The notes below the pieces were generated by a model. The model saw only the letters and a program-made list of their open reading frames with translations. It was not told the origin of the DNA and searched no databases. The translations under genes and the position numbers were made by a program. Shown here one piece after another: positions 1-12,575 of a stretch of 64,000 nt of DNA. The stretch is from Paramecium octaurelia (Eukaryota; Ciliophora; Oligohymenophorea; Peniculida; Parameciidae): the NCBI GenBank assembly GCA_905182995.1, contig CAJJDP010000023.1, forward strand, positions 347,474 through 411,473. Reading direction: 5' to 3'. The stretch's first letter is position 1. Every line of letters starts with the position of its first letter.

Positions 1-2352
1 CATTAAGTTCAATATGATAGAATGAAGCCAGGTCATACCTATTTTGATGAGTTGGAGTAAGAAATAGACCAAAAAAAAATATAAATTCAAGAATAATCTG
101 CTAATTTGCAAAATCTATTGGATAGAGTAAATATCATCACAGAATAAAAATTGGTCTTGGAAAATGCAAAGGAAATTCTGGGCTAATCAGTGTTCTAATA
201 GTAACCTTATTATTTTTATTAAAAACTAGATAAACACCACATAATGTAAATGATTATTAATAATTAAAATTTGGTTAAATAATAGGCGTAATTGATAAAG
301 AAGAGGAAGTCAGATTTAAAAGAATTATATTTAGAGTGACCAAAGGCAACGCTTGGGTTTAAATAAAAGATTTAAATAACGAATAAATAGACAATTCAAT
401 GAGAAAATCATTTCACCTTAATTAAGTATACAATTAATATATGTAGAATAATGCATCTTAACCAAGATGTCTCTTTGTAATTGTGTATCCTGGAGCTGAA
501 GAGTCAAGTTCTTTTAGGATGAAATTGATGAAGGTGTGTGACTCCTTCAATAGATAGAGAATCGAGTATCCCAACTCGATGGATGAAATGCAAAAAAAGA
601 TGATTGAATTGAGTTAGTAATTATAGGAAGCCAAGAACTTAATAGAAATGACAAAGCAATAATTGGAGAAATCATTAGATGGTTTAGTATTGTAGAAATA
701 AGGATGTAATTGCTCATATTTTGAATACATGCGTTTATATGTATTGAAGGAGAAGTATCTTTATGTAAATTTAAATTACTTAACAATGAGAGGATCAATC
801 TTTACAGGGTATTTTTGGTTACCAGAGGGAATGGAACTTGTGGTTGAAGAAAAACTTAGAAATGCTATGAAAAATAATCGAGATCATTACCCTACTGGTT
901 AAATTCAAGAAATGAAACCATACCCATATACTCCTCCTACATATTTCAATTTGAATGAAGTCACTATGCCATTCTAAGAAATCGTGAATACTTATGGAGT
1001 GCCTCGATATCAAGAAGTCAACCCTGGTTTATTTACCATAATCACATTCCCATTCCTATTTGGAGTCATGTTTGCAGATATTGCTCATGGATTCATGTTA
1101 TTTCTATGCGGAATATATCTAATATTTTGGAGGAACTCTCTCTAAAAGTAAACAGATTCTATGTTCAATTAGATGATACCCTTCAGATATTTAATCATCT
1201 TGATGGGATTCTTTGCACTTTATAATGGATTCATTTATAATGATTATCTATCGATATCTTTGAATCTGTTTGGCAGCTGTTATTCACCAGAAAATGAAGA
1301 ATGGAAGAGAGAATCAAAAGATTGTGTTTATCCATTTGGAGTTGACCCAGTTTGGTAAGCTTCTGGTTCTAGTTTGAACTTCATGAATTCTTATAAAATG
1401 AAACTATCTGTCATTTTGGGTGTGATCCATATGTTATTTGGTATTCTAATGAAAGGAGTCAATACCCTATTTTTTAAAAACTACTTAGATTTCTATTGTG
1501 AATTCATTCCTCAACTATTATTTATGATTTGTACCTTTGGATGGATGGATTTCATTATAATAGTCAAATGGTTGAATACATACGAAAATAATACTGATCC
1601 AAGCATTATTGAAACTATGATCAACTAAGTCTTGAAACCATTTGATGAACCTGCGAATCCTGTGTTTCCGAATGATCCTTAGTTTTAATTAAGAGTAACA
1701 CAAATCTTAACATTGATTGCTGTCATCTGTATACCTTGGATGCTTCTTCCCAAACCATTGATTTTGGGTTCCAGACACGACAATAATAAAGTTTCTATGT
1801 CTGATTCTCAATATTAACCTTTAGTGATGGAAAAATAAGTATCTGAATAAGATGAAGACAATAATTAGTAGTTTCAAAGTGATTTGCAAAATGCAGCCAA
1901 TCTCAGAAGCTTCACTGAACAGGGCAAAGAGGAACATGATTCAGGTGAGATTTGGGTTCATTAAATGATTGAAACCATTGAATTTGTATTAGGAGGAATC
2001 AGCAATACAGCATCATACCTTCGTCTTTGGGCTTTATCATTGGCACATGGACAATTGGCTGAAGTATTCTACGACATGTGTTTGGCTGGCAAATTGGATG
2101 CTGGAGGCGTCTTGGGGGGATTATTGGGAGGATACTTTTATATCGTCTTTGCTTTGCTTACTTTTGGAGTGTTAATGACTATGGATGTTATGGAATGCTT
2201 TTTGCATGCTCTTCGTTTGCATTGGTACTGTATACTTTAATGAAAGGGTTGAGTTTCAGAACAAGTTTTATAAAGCTGATGGATATTTGTTTAATGGGTA
2301 TTCTTACAAAAAAATATTGAATGACAATCTGAAATAGGCAAATTCAAAATGA
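1..2352 (+). CDS. V-type proton ATPase subunit a (V0 sector), 5' end missing
   Basis: This is the membrane subunit that forms the proton half-channels of the vacuolar ATPase and acidifies vacuoles and endosomes. The window opens inside its cytoplasmic N-terminal domain. The frame runs through the motif RVTKGNAWV, then the first membrane segments ([12 protein letters not shown]), to the strongly conserved C-terminal segment [18 protein letters not shown], which carries the essential channel Arg (family knowledge). Two small introns restore the frame: 201-229 (29 nt) and 2225-2246 (22 nt). Splicing the second gives [10 protein letters not shown], the normal family ending, and TGA is at 2350-2352. 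Many TAA and TAG codons are read as Gln. Paramecium is known to carry many isoforms of this subunit, and I cannot say which one this is. Confidence 0.95.
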
Positions 2353-2436
2353 TATATTATTATTTCAAGTGACATCCGAACATCTTATTTTATATATATT
2401 TAATAATGAAATCTAATTTAAATTTATAATACAAAA

Positions 2437-5400
2437 TCAATTAAATTTGAAGGATGAATCTTTCTTCTATGATTTAAATCTCGGCTGCACTTCTGGATTT
2501 CTTAAATAATAAGGCACAAACTTTTTTGGTTACTATTGCTACTACTATGACAGTTCTTGTCTTCTTCTTGTATATCTGGACTCAGCAGGACTCGCCTATT
2601 ATTACTAAACGATATCGGAGATGTTAATCATATCCTTTTTCTTCTTTTCTATATAGACTGTGTATTTATTTTGTCTTTGCTGAGACATCTAGCTTCCATG
2701 TTGTCGTTAATCTACAAAAGCATTAAAGGACACTGGTGCCTCCATTATTACTTAATCATCTTAATCAAACTTAAATAGGGGAACTTCTGGTTTCTCCTCT
2801 ATTTATCTTGATGTCTAGTTTTAAGAGGATGGCTATGCATCACTTAAATTGGATCTCATTGATGTCATCATTTTAGGAAGCTTTTTCCTTTTTGGTGGCA
2901 ACTTTGGATCTAATTATAACTTAGAATTCAATTCTGAATAATCTGATAGATGTGACAATTGTCTCTCTTCTTAATTATTTGTATTTTCTCTTGCTAAAGT
3001 GTTATCAGATTTTTTGGATTGTATCTTATTCTAAGTGACTTCTAAATCCTATTTAATTTAAGCTACTCTCTAAAGCATTTTCTATGTGCTCAGACTAGGA
3101 GGTGGTTGAGATGCAAGTTACGAGCCTCCAAAGATATCATTAGCCTTCTTGTAATTCTGTACTTCCAAATCTAAATATTTTATTATATCTCCTGCTTCTT
3201 TTACTTTTTCATAAGCATTTATTACTAAGTGATATAACTCTTGATGATCTTTAAGTAAACGTTAGATCGTCTCAGTGTCATCAGGTCTTGCCAATCTTTC
3301 CGAATATTATTTCCTTAATTATTCAAATTGAGCGTATTTCTCTTCGTACTTCTTTCTGTATTCTTCGATTTCCTAATTGCAAGTCTCAGTTAATGTATTT
3401 AATTGCACATCACTTTACTCCTTCATCTATTAAATTTACAATTGATATTTTAATTCCTATTCAATCATGTCCTATTTCAACATATTATTGTCTTTCTTCA
3501 ATTAAGTTATTTAATTTTTCAAAATCTACACCTACTCATTCATGTCTTCTAACTCTTTCTCATTTTCTTTTAAAATATCCTGAAATTTAAGAGTCAATTA
3601 GTTAACATATTCCTAACTCTCTTACTTTTCTGCCAATGCTTTTTCCTTAGCCTCTTCCAATTCTGTTTAACATTATTTCACAATGACATCTAATCCTTAA
3701 ATATTACTTTCTTTTTTTGGAGCTTCTCTATAAACTATTTTTTCAACTATTTAAATTATAGGCTTTCTTTACTCCTAATTTTCATTTCCCTCTTGTTAAG
3801 TTCCCTATGATAATTAATCTATTATTTATTCATATCTAATTATCAATTCAGCCTTCTCCTTCTAATGATTTAATTCGACCTCCTTCAAGATTTCTTATTC
3901 CTTTTCTTGCAGAGCTTATTGCAATTATTCATTATCTTAATAAATCACACCATCCAATTCTATTTCGGTTTACTATTCTTTATCAATTTGCTCCAATTTA
4001 ATTTAATTTTTCTCCAAACTCTTAACCTGTTCTTCATAATTATATTTTTAGTTATTCAATTATTGTTCAAACAGTTACTATTATTGTTAAGCACTTTTCT
4101 TTGTCTGTGCAATTTCTTCTTACTTTTGAGTTATTTCCTTTTATTTCTTCGTTATCTCTTACATTAGAGTTTCTTTTTCTTACTAATTTTGATTATTGAT
4201 AGTCTATATCTTGTTATTCAACTCCTGAGTAATCCCAAGAGTTTCTATGTATTAATTATTTAATTGTGTTAATTCAATTTCTTTATTTCCAATAAATATT
4301 TGTAATTCTTTAACTAATTTTTAATGTTTATGATTCTCCTACTATCTTGTCTATTCCTTATTTTTAATTTCCTATTATAACGAGAGTATTTCATTATTCT
4401 TCGTTTAGACTTGCTCACTCAAGATAATATAGTTTTATTGAATTTGTTTGGTTTATTCCATCATCCTCTATAGTTTTGTTGTCAAGTTGTCATTCATTTT
4501 ATTAAAAACATTCAATGACATATTAATTTCATCTTACAATTAAATAATTCTCTCATGACTTTTTTATTCAGAATCGATATATTTAGATTGTAGTTAATTC
4601 AATTGATTCTACAGAGTACCTAATTAATTTTATTTTTATTCACAAGACGTTGTTAAACTTAAAACCTTATCTTCTAATGGCTTTTTAGCAGATTTGATAA
4701 GTATTTCTACTCCATCTCTTAGAACGATAATTTCATCCTAAAATTTGCATTCTACTTCCTTTACTTGCATCTTGAATTCATCAACTTAAAGTTGAATGCG
4801 AGCTTGCAACTACTATATTTCTGTATCCTTATTTTTTATAACCATATCTTTGAGACTTTATTCTTCTTTTAATTTTGCTATCTTTTCATTAAATTCTACC
4901 TGCTTATTTTAAGCTTACTATTCTAGCCTAGATATCTGATCTTTATGTATCAACTCATATTGTTCAAACTTACTTACAGAGGAATCCAATTATCCTTTCA
5001 ATCTACTAATTTCTGTATTTTTCTGCCGAGTTAATAATTCATACTATTCTTGTGCATTTTTTTAAAATTAATTCAATCTATTATCAGATTATTTCTCCAT
5101 ATCTTCTTTAGTCTTCTAAAGTTATTTATTATGATCCGCCTTCATTTAATCTTGTAATCTCTAAAATCTTTCTATTTTTTCTTTCATTTTATTTTCTAAG
5201 CTTTATACATTTAATTGGAGTGATTTGATTTCCTTCTACTGATTTTGAATGTCACTAGCCTATCTAAAAACTTCTTCCTTGGAAATTTTCAGCTATTTCT
5301 TAGTTAAATCATGTTCTTCATTTAATTTGGTATACTTTTCTAAGAGTTCTTGGTTCTCCTATTTCTATGTTTGAATTGAATTCTCTAGATCCTAAACAAC

Positions 5401-6343
5401 AATACTATATTTTTCTTTGTTTTCTTTGTACAATTGAATCAAGGCATCGTATTCACTTGAGAGTTTTAAAAATTCATTAGTTTTTTATTCCAATTAGACT
5501 TGATAAACTTCAGCATTTTTTTACAAAATTTAAAATTTGTCTTCATAGTTGTTTTACAACTGTTTTTGATTGTTTGCATATTGTATTTTTTATTCTTTAA
5601 TTTCATTTTTATGTTTTTTGTATAATTCTTTGATTGCAAAATCATGTTTAATATCAATGTCGGTCTATTTTGTTTAGAATTCTTATTCTAACTTTTAGTA
5701 ATACTGCAATTTGAGATCCTTCCTTGTTAATTCAGATTCATAACTCAAAATATTCTATTAATGCTATTCTATTTCTGAATTCAGTTGCAATATTTTGTCT
5801 TCCAAGAGTGATATCTATTAGACATTATCCAGTCCATCTTAAACTTGTTTCTTAAATTTATTTTTCCATTTATTTTTTTTATTCATCATCAACTATTCAA
5901 GCTCCTTAATTTACTAACTATGTTGTTCCTTTAACATTTCAAATTCTTTTTCCTTCTGTTTCATAGCACCTATCATTTTTTCTTTCTGCATATAGAAGTA
6001 TCGTTAGTCTTCAACCAGATACTTAACTAACAGTTCAATTGAGGCCATATCTTTTGAAAATTTTCTATCTTCATTCGTTGTTTAATTGACATCAAATGTT
6101 ATCTTTTAAAGCTCTTCTCTGTAAACTTATTTACTTTTGAACATTACCTGAAATTTGTCGCAGATGTTCAATGATCTAATCTTTCAATTTATAATTTTCT
6201 CTCAGCAAATCAGCAAATAGGTTGGCAAAATATTTACAATCACTTTGCAATTTCTAGTTTCCGTCCTTGGAAAACAAATCCTATTTCAAGAGTTCTGAAA
6301 ACTCGTTCATCCTAAATTCGAATTCATCTATGCTATTCTACAT
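2437..6343 (-). CDS. Large coiled-coil protein, about 1,291 aa
   Basis: I recognise no named family. The start MQNSIDEFEF at 6343 leads into almost continuous heptad-like sequence rich in Gln, Glu, Lys and Leu, with very few prolines, typical of a long structural coiled coil (cytoskeletal or basal-body type, by inference only). The C-terminal third is less helical, has a Pro-rich patch (SQPPPSLST) and a charged tail ending in KDSSFKFN. One intron of about 31 nt near residue 70 restores the frame, and the spliced length is divisible by three. Many TAA and TAG codons lie inside the coiled coil. The start codon faces that of the next kinase gene across 14 bp. Its stop lies 84 bp from the stop of the V-ATPase gene. 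Confidence 0.85.
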
Positions 6344-6357
6344 TTAATTATAATAAA
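6344..6357. promoter_or_regulatory. 14-bp divergent intergenic spacer between two start codons
   Basis: Only ttaattataataaa separates the minus-strand ATG (6341-6343) from the plus-strand ATG (6358-6360). Both 5' UTRs and any core promoter must lie in this spacer or inside the coding sequences. It shares the AT-only, TTAAT-bearing character of the spacers at 32223, 34445 and 40648. The regulatory function is inferred from position. Confidence 0.5.
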
Positions 6358-7350
6358 ATGAATCAATATAAAGTAGTGGGAGATTATCAAATATTTTTAA
6401 ATCAGAAACTGGGTACTGGCGCAATGGGCGAAGTGTATGTTGGGGAAAGGAAATCGGATAAACTCAAAGTTGCAGTGAAGATAATATCAAAGTCATACAT
6501 CAACTCAAGGGATAAATATAATAAGTACTATATATATAGTAATGAAGGGAATTGATTAAAAAAAGAATTAAGAGAGAAATAGCCATCTAATAAGGTCTTA
6601 AACATCCAAATATCATACAATTGCATTGTGTTTAGGAAACCAACAATTCTATTTATCTGTTCATGGAACTGGCAAATAGCACTTTAGATCAATATTATAC
6701 TAATAGTAAATTAGATTTTTATATTCTATTGTAGAGATAATTAAAGAAGAAGAAATGAAAAGCCTTATAAGACAAGTGGTCAGTGCTTTCTTGTATATGT
6801 CTGAATTAGAAGTCATTAATCAATTTCAAAATGAGAAGGTATATAAGGGAGTATGCCATTTGGACTTGAAACCTTAAAATGTTTTGATCGTTGGAAATAG
6901 TATCAAAATTTCAGATTTTGGCTTATCTACTGCCCTGAGACCCTACGAAAGCTAAGAAATGATCGAATTTTCAGAGCAATTTGACAATGTACCCTCTAAT
7001 TTAGATTATTTAGGATAAGGCAGGTAAAATCAATAATAAACAAGAGTCTCCTTTATATGGCTATAGAATAATTAAGCTCTTAGCAAACAGAAAACTTAGA
7101 AATTTTGGACGTTTGGAGTGCTGGAGTAATATTTTATGAACTTGCCTTTGGTAAACATCCTTATCATAATCCTGAATCAAATTTCAAAAGTCCCATAGAG
7201 ATCCTATCTCTGTTGAATACTACAGAAATCAGCTATCCAAAATCCGAATTTGATGATTAATTCTACGATTTGTTGAGAGGAATGCTCAATAAAAATCATA
7301 AGGAAAGATTGAGCTGGAAATAATGTAAAGAGCATCCATTTCTATTATGA
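6358..7350 (+). CDS. Serine/threonine protein kinase with HLD in place of HRD
   Basis: A compact protein kinase of 305 aa, essentially a bare catalytic domain. Visible elements are the Gly-rich loop LGTGAMGEVYVGE, the VAIK-type Lys (KVAVKII), LKHPNIIQLH, the catalytic loop HLDLKPQNVL, the metal-binding DFG (KISDFGLST) and the family end motif CKEHPFLL. The catalytic loop has Leu where Arg is usual (HLD for HRD), while the catalytic Asp, Lys and Asn are kept, so activity is plausible. Three introns (6525-6547, 6706-6734, 7024-7046; 23, 29 and 23 nt) restore the frame and give a length divisible by three. The subfamily is uncertain, perhaps near ULK/NEK-type kinases. Its stop lies 25 bp from the stop of the RNase III-like gene. 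Confidence 0.9.
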
Positions 7351-7375
7351 ATTGGAGTGATAAATGAAATTATAA

Positions 7376-8770
7376 TCATAAGGCAAACTTTTCCAAAAGG
7401 GATTCCACTTTTTATCCTAGAGTAACTTAGTTTTCTAATAAACTTAAATCATCATCTCTTAAATCCGAAAATTAGTAAAATTAACTCGATTCTATTGCAG
7501 AAGTATCTAATTCATCTAAAATGGTAATTTCTTCTGTTGATTGTTTATCTTAATTTTTAATTTTTAATGGTTGAGTTTCGTAATTTTGCTATTCTAATGA
7601 ATTGGATTAGTTTATTTAAATCTATTTAAGCTTTTTTAATGCTTCTCTATACACTATTTATTCAGTATTTCTCTTATTGATTCCCACTCTAGTTATTGAC
7701 AATAAGTTGCTCAATTCCAACTACACTTAGTAGACGTTTATTGGGTTTCCATTCTAAGAGGCATCCTTCTTCCATTCTACAGAAACCTTTGGTTTCAAAT
7801 TAGTGCACCCATTGACAAATTCTAAAAATGCCGATTTCGGATTTTATTTAAGCTCTAATATGGGGACACCTTATCCTCTAGTTGAAATAGTTTAATTATA
7901 TACTTATCCAAAACTTATTTGAGTATAGGTTAAACAACTTCTCTTAAATGATCTAAGTCATAACCAGAATCGTAATACTAGGCAGCGATTATTGATTTGA
8001 GTGTTTCTGCTAGTATCTTTGGGTTTTTTCTACCATTTAAACAATTTCTTACTTTAAGTTGATCTAGTTACCAACTTGAACAATATTGTCAATCTTATAA
8101 CTTAATGCTACGTCAGCTAGATTCCTCTCACTCAATAGTCTTTATCTGAGCAGCACAAGATCACTTGACTTTTTAATTTAACTTTCTTTGTTCGGATAAC
8201 TAAGCTTAATTTCATTAATACCCACCCTCTTTATATCAGGTAATCCGAAAAATAAAACTCTAAAATCATTTGCCCTATCCCCACGAAGTCTTCATTGTTT
8301 CCAAAAGGATATTTGACACCTTTTTTCGATTGGTACTCTAATTCATGAATTTTATTGGTTAATGCTTGAGCCAATGTATTTGTGTTTTAAAATGAGAAGA
8401 TTTTGTTATTCATTTTGAAGAATAATAATATTGTCTTTTGTTAAATACCAAGACCATTATCTTTAGTTCAATTGACTAATTTAGAACTCATTCCACATTT
8501 AATTCATTTTGAACATTATTTCAGAAAATGTTCCAACTACCAATATTCTCATCCATTTAGATCCATCCTTTCTTTCCCTTCATTTCTTAGAAAGAACTGA
8601 TTGCTTAAGTTAATTTTATCATGGAGTAAAATTTAAGTTAAGCAATCCAGCTTTTGTTATTGAAATAGAATTCTTCACATTTAAATTTCAGTGATTCTAC
8701 TAGAATAACTCTTCTTCAATTCAATCCCATCTATTGCAAATATTTAATCATAGTAAAAATTATTGAGCAT
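7376..8770 (-). CDS. Degenerate RNase III domain plus dsRNA-binding domain protein
   Basis: Reading from about 8470 downward, the sequence gives an RNase III fold: NTLAQALTNKIHELEYQ, then NNEDFVGIGQMILEFYF where family members have the ERLEFLGD signature, then DLVLLRQRLLSERNLADVAL (a clear family match) and ILAETLKSIIAAQYYDSGY for the second helix. By my alignment the metal-binding acidic residues are altered, so catalysis is doubtful. A dsRNA-binding domain follows (LKQNPKSAFLEFV to YREALKKLKQ), then an acidic tail ending LLEKFAL at 7376. Three 26-nt introns in the C-terminal half give continuous homology. The first third, including the start at 8770, holds at least two introns I could not place. 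Alternatives are a pseudo-Dicer-like protein or a mitochondrial mL44-type ribosomal protein. Confidence 0.75.
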
Positions 8771-9869
8771 CCGAATAATTAACCCTTTAATTTACCTGAA
8801 AAAATGTGATAAATATATTTCTTCAAAATGTACCAAAATTCATATAATTTAATCAAAAAAAATCGTTTATTATGCAATCTTTTAATTACAAATCATTTAA
8901 ATCTTAAATCTAGCTCTTGCATTTTCATATGAACACCTAAAATTTTATAACTAACTCAGATTATTAAAATTCAAAATTGTAGTGATTCTCTATATTCATG
9001 CTAAAATAAATGCTATTGCTTTTAAATACACTATGATTTTATTAATGCTTTAAAATTATATGTTAAAGCTACCTGAGAAGAAAATTTAATATGGATTAAG
9101 TTCAAAAATTTAAATAATTTAAACCTAGGTTTTTCTCCTATATAAAAGCTACTTTAAATATACCCAAAATGGTTACTTCTTATGTCAATCTAAATCTAAA
9201 TCAAGCTAAGATTGGTGCTATTGAAGAATTCAATAAGCCTTCGAGAAGAATTATTTGATGGTACGTGGTGAATAAAATGAATTTTCATTATTTAAATGTG
9301 TTTTAGCGATATCATGAGACTACATAATTTATTTTGCAACTTTAATCTTTCTCTAGACTGATAATCCTCTCTATGAAATTATTGATTTAAATGATTATTA
9401 TTCTATTATATAATTTATTATATTATATTGAATTCATTTATTAATTAATATAATAATATAATCAATATTCTAATAGCATTTAGTTATGGTGTATTTTCAC
9501 TCTAAATCTATTCTCACCTAAGAGTATTTTAGGATATCTAGACACTAATCAATAAGAATTGTTACACTAAATGGAAAAGAGTGATTACGATCATGATGTG
9601 GATTATAGATTTAAGATATTGATTTCTGCAATGTCAACGCAAATATTCATTAAAACTTCTGTTCCTCCAATTTTTATCCTCAAATGCATAGGCTATTCAA
9701 AAGCTATCCTTATTTGATCCTAGAATCAAAGACTTTATCATGAATTTAAAACTTCCTTAAATTTTCTATATTTCTTACATTTATCTATCTCAATATAATC
9801 AAAATATAGAAAATGATGTGTTGATAATTCGATCCAGAAATTAATCTTATTTTTAATTCATTATTGAAA
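8771..9869. other. Low-confidence stretch, no resolved gene
   Basis: About 1.1 kb, extremely AT-rich around 9380-9480. A 29-codon frame starts at ATG 9169. From 9571 all three plus frames are open in overlapping pieces (starting MEKSDYDHD), which could be 5' exons of the next gene, but no set of GT-AG introns I tried joins them. I see no RNA gene. Confidence 0.4.
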
Positions 9870-11482
9870 ATGATACCTTAAACATCTAATAATGAGAAGT
9901 AGGCTACATCCCAAGGTGAAGTCTTTCCCTGTAAACTTTGCCATGATGCCAATAATAAAGGAAAAAATTCCGAGGAATTTACAACAGAAATCGTGAATTA
10001 ATATAACGTCACATTGATAAGATGTCAACAATGTTTATGTGAACAACCACCAACTAATCAATGTATAAAATGTGGAACTCAATTTGCTTAAAAATTTTGC
10101 CCCGTTTGTTTACAAAATCTGAAAATTGTACCAAAAGTTAAACACCATACAGGACCCTAGTAACTTAATTTAAGTAGCAATTAAGGTTTTAGATTGTACT
10201 TCTTAAAAGGTAATATTTAAATCATCTTTAGGTTGTGATAATCGATAGCTCAACTTATCATAGTAGAAGGAATTTCTTAATTACGTTAAAATCGATCCCT
10301 ATGGCCACGCATTTATGATATATAATTCAAATGAACTTAAAAATAAGGTAAGTTCTTGGAAATAAACTCTTCCATGGATTACACCATATTATGCATTTAA
10401 GAGCAACCCTATAGAGTATATATTAAAAGATATCATTAATGGTCCTTATGGGACATTTGACTGTGCCTCTAAAGGAGTAAATTATTTATGAAATCCTAGG
10501 AAATCTAAACGGTGATCAATTATGGAGTTCCTGCTTCAAAGATTGTTTATAGCAATCCAGTGAAGGAGGAAAAAGATATTTACTATGCCAAGAGCATTGG
10601 AGTCGAAATAACGAGTGCTGACACCATTGATGAACTAATCAAGATCCAAAGGATAGCACCAGAGATGAAGATACTCTGGAGAATATCTATTGTTGAAGAA
10701 AATCCAGAAAAATTGGCCAACCTTTTTTCTGGTAAATTTGGGGATGATATACCTAATTCAGATGTTGCTCATGAAAGGTTTAAGTAAATTCAACAAATGG
10801 GAATTCAATTATATGGTATTAATTTCCATTGTGGAAGTGCTGTTTAAGGATCATCCTCGTTTGGAAAAGTACCTAATTTAATTATCTTTAGGCTATTGAT
10901 TTGGCATAAGAATGTATGAGAATAGGAAGATTGTATGGACATAAGATGGAATTATTAGATGTAGGAGGTGGTTTTCCTACTGGATATATTCAGAATAATA
11001 TAATTAATGCATTATTAAAAACCTAAAATGATCCTTTAGGATATTAAGTGATTGCAGAACCTGGAAGACATTTTAGTGCTAACACATGTTATCTTTTATT
11101 TAGAATTATGACTAAAAGAATTAAACATGGAAGATTGTGTTACCATGTAAATGAATCTTTATATCATTCTTTCAATTGTGTTCTTATGGATGGTATCTCA
11201 TTTGAAAATGAAAATGATTAATTGTATAGTGTTCTCAATTCAGATGAGTCCTTAAATACTTAGAATTCAGATCAATCTAATTCCTCCATTTTTGGAATGA
11301 CATGTGATGGTGGTGATATTATTGTTAAGAATATTGCTTTACCTAATGATATGTAGGTTGGAGACTGGCTTTGTGTGTAAGGTATGGGAAGCTACACTAT
11401 TGGGCCAAAATCAAGATTCAATGGAATGAAATCAACATCTAAAATTTATCAATGGAGTAGTTAAATTGAAGAATAAAATTGA
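9870..11482 (+). CDS. Ornithine decarboxylase-type PLP enzyme fused to an N-terminal zinc finger
   Basis: The C-terminal 400 residues are a group IV (ODC/arginine/DAP type) decarboxylase: PYYAFKSNP with the PLP-binding Lys, GTFDCASK, INFHCGSAVQ, LLDVGGGFP, AEPGRHF, and the active-site GMTCDGGDII with its Cys and Asp. ODC makes putrescine, the first step of polyamine synthesis. Before it, in one frame, lies half of a CHY-type zinc finger (PCKLCHDAN, then CQQC-CEQPP-CIKC and CPVC), with no Met between the two modules. Introns of 22, 23 and 23 nt give 514 codons divisible by three. The 22-nt one lies at the junction. The start at 9870 is the first in-frame ATG, and upstream exons are possible. 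Confidence 0.85.
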
Positions 11483-12575
11483 CCTGGAGTAATTGATGTA
11501 TAATAAACAAAAATTTATATAATAAAATTAATAACTATGTCCAATTTCAAGGGAAAATTATCAATAAAAAATAGATAGATGTAGTCAATTTTTCGATATT
11601 CTAAGGAATAGAATAGAATAATTTATTAAAACCAATTTATTCTTTATAAATAGTTTAGATTAATCATAAAATTGATAACTTAATTCCTACAAAGAAATGC
11701 TTAGTTTAAGCAACTTGCTCCTCAATTATGGAGCTCATTATTTTTGTTCTATAATTTTCCCAATAAATATTGATTGGCAAAACATAAATTAACTTACTAA
11801 TATCGATTATTAAAATAATTAAATCAATTAGGAATATTGTATTGTTGAAAATAAATTATTTGTTAAGTTTAAGTCTAAGATAATCAAATAATATGGCATG
11901 AATTCATTTATGATGTTAAGAGTTAGATCTGACCTTGTAAGAATTGTAAGTAGTATCACTTTCATCATTTGAACTCTTAAATCTGAACCTTTTCTCAGGA
12001 TAATGACATTGGGGTAATGAAGTAGTTGTAGAGCTTGATTAATTGCTCAATCTGACAAGTGGATATGAGTTTTCTTCAGCATCAAGGTCTCTTGGAGAAC
12101 CCTAATCAAAAAAAATTAAAAATAAATACAATTCAGAATCTCAAGCAGCCTTTCTTCTAGTTAATCTTATGTTTTGCACCTGCAAACAGTCTAATATAAA
12201 TTATTATCCTTCCTAATTAATAAATCTTTATAAAATTTAAAAAGTACCCTTTACATATCCTTTTTACTCCATAGAAATCTAATTTCGTTAATACATAGTC
12301 CATAATGCCTATAATATTTAGCTTTCCAAAGTAGTTGACATACTTAAAATTTTAATATTTATATTTATTAAAACCCTTATGATGTTATATATTACTTATT
12401 ATCACATAATAAATGGCTTCTATAATTAATCAATTGAAAATTAAAAGTATTAACATTATATTTTCCTTTATCTTTTTACATTTTATAAGTAAAAAGGATT
12501 GATCACAATAATTGGAATGCATGTGTACTTTAAAATATAAAAGCAACTTAAAGAAAGTTAACACTTGATTTGAAA
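11483..12575. other. Unresolved region with coding-like frames on both strands
   Basis: No protein was recognised. On the minus strand a frame ending at TGA 11904-11906 reads like Paramecium protein (GSPRDLDAEENSYPLVRLSN and a Ser/Asn-rich tail), from about 12105. It could be a last exon, but no upstream exon could be joined. On the plus strand a frame from ATG 11537 and another from 11698 are open for about 80 codons each, which is near chance length with only one stop codon. The rest, about 12200-12560, is AT-rich with nothing visible. Confidence 0.3.

Noticed and set aside
10512-10881. Two short overlapping frames in the decarboxylase region as separate genes
   Set aside because: They are fragments of one gene cut by TAA/TAG (Gln) codons. 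A 23-nt intron joins the remaining exon.
12300-12560. Possible ncRNA or promoter in an AT-rich spacer
   Set aside because: No stem structure, conserved box or oligo-T terminator stands out from base composition.
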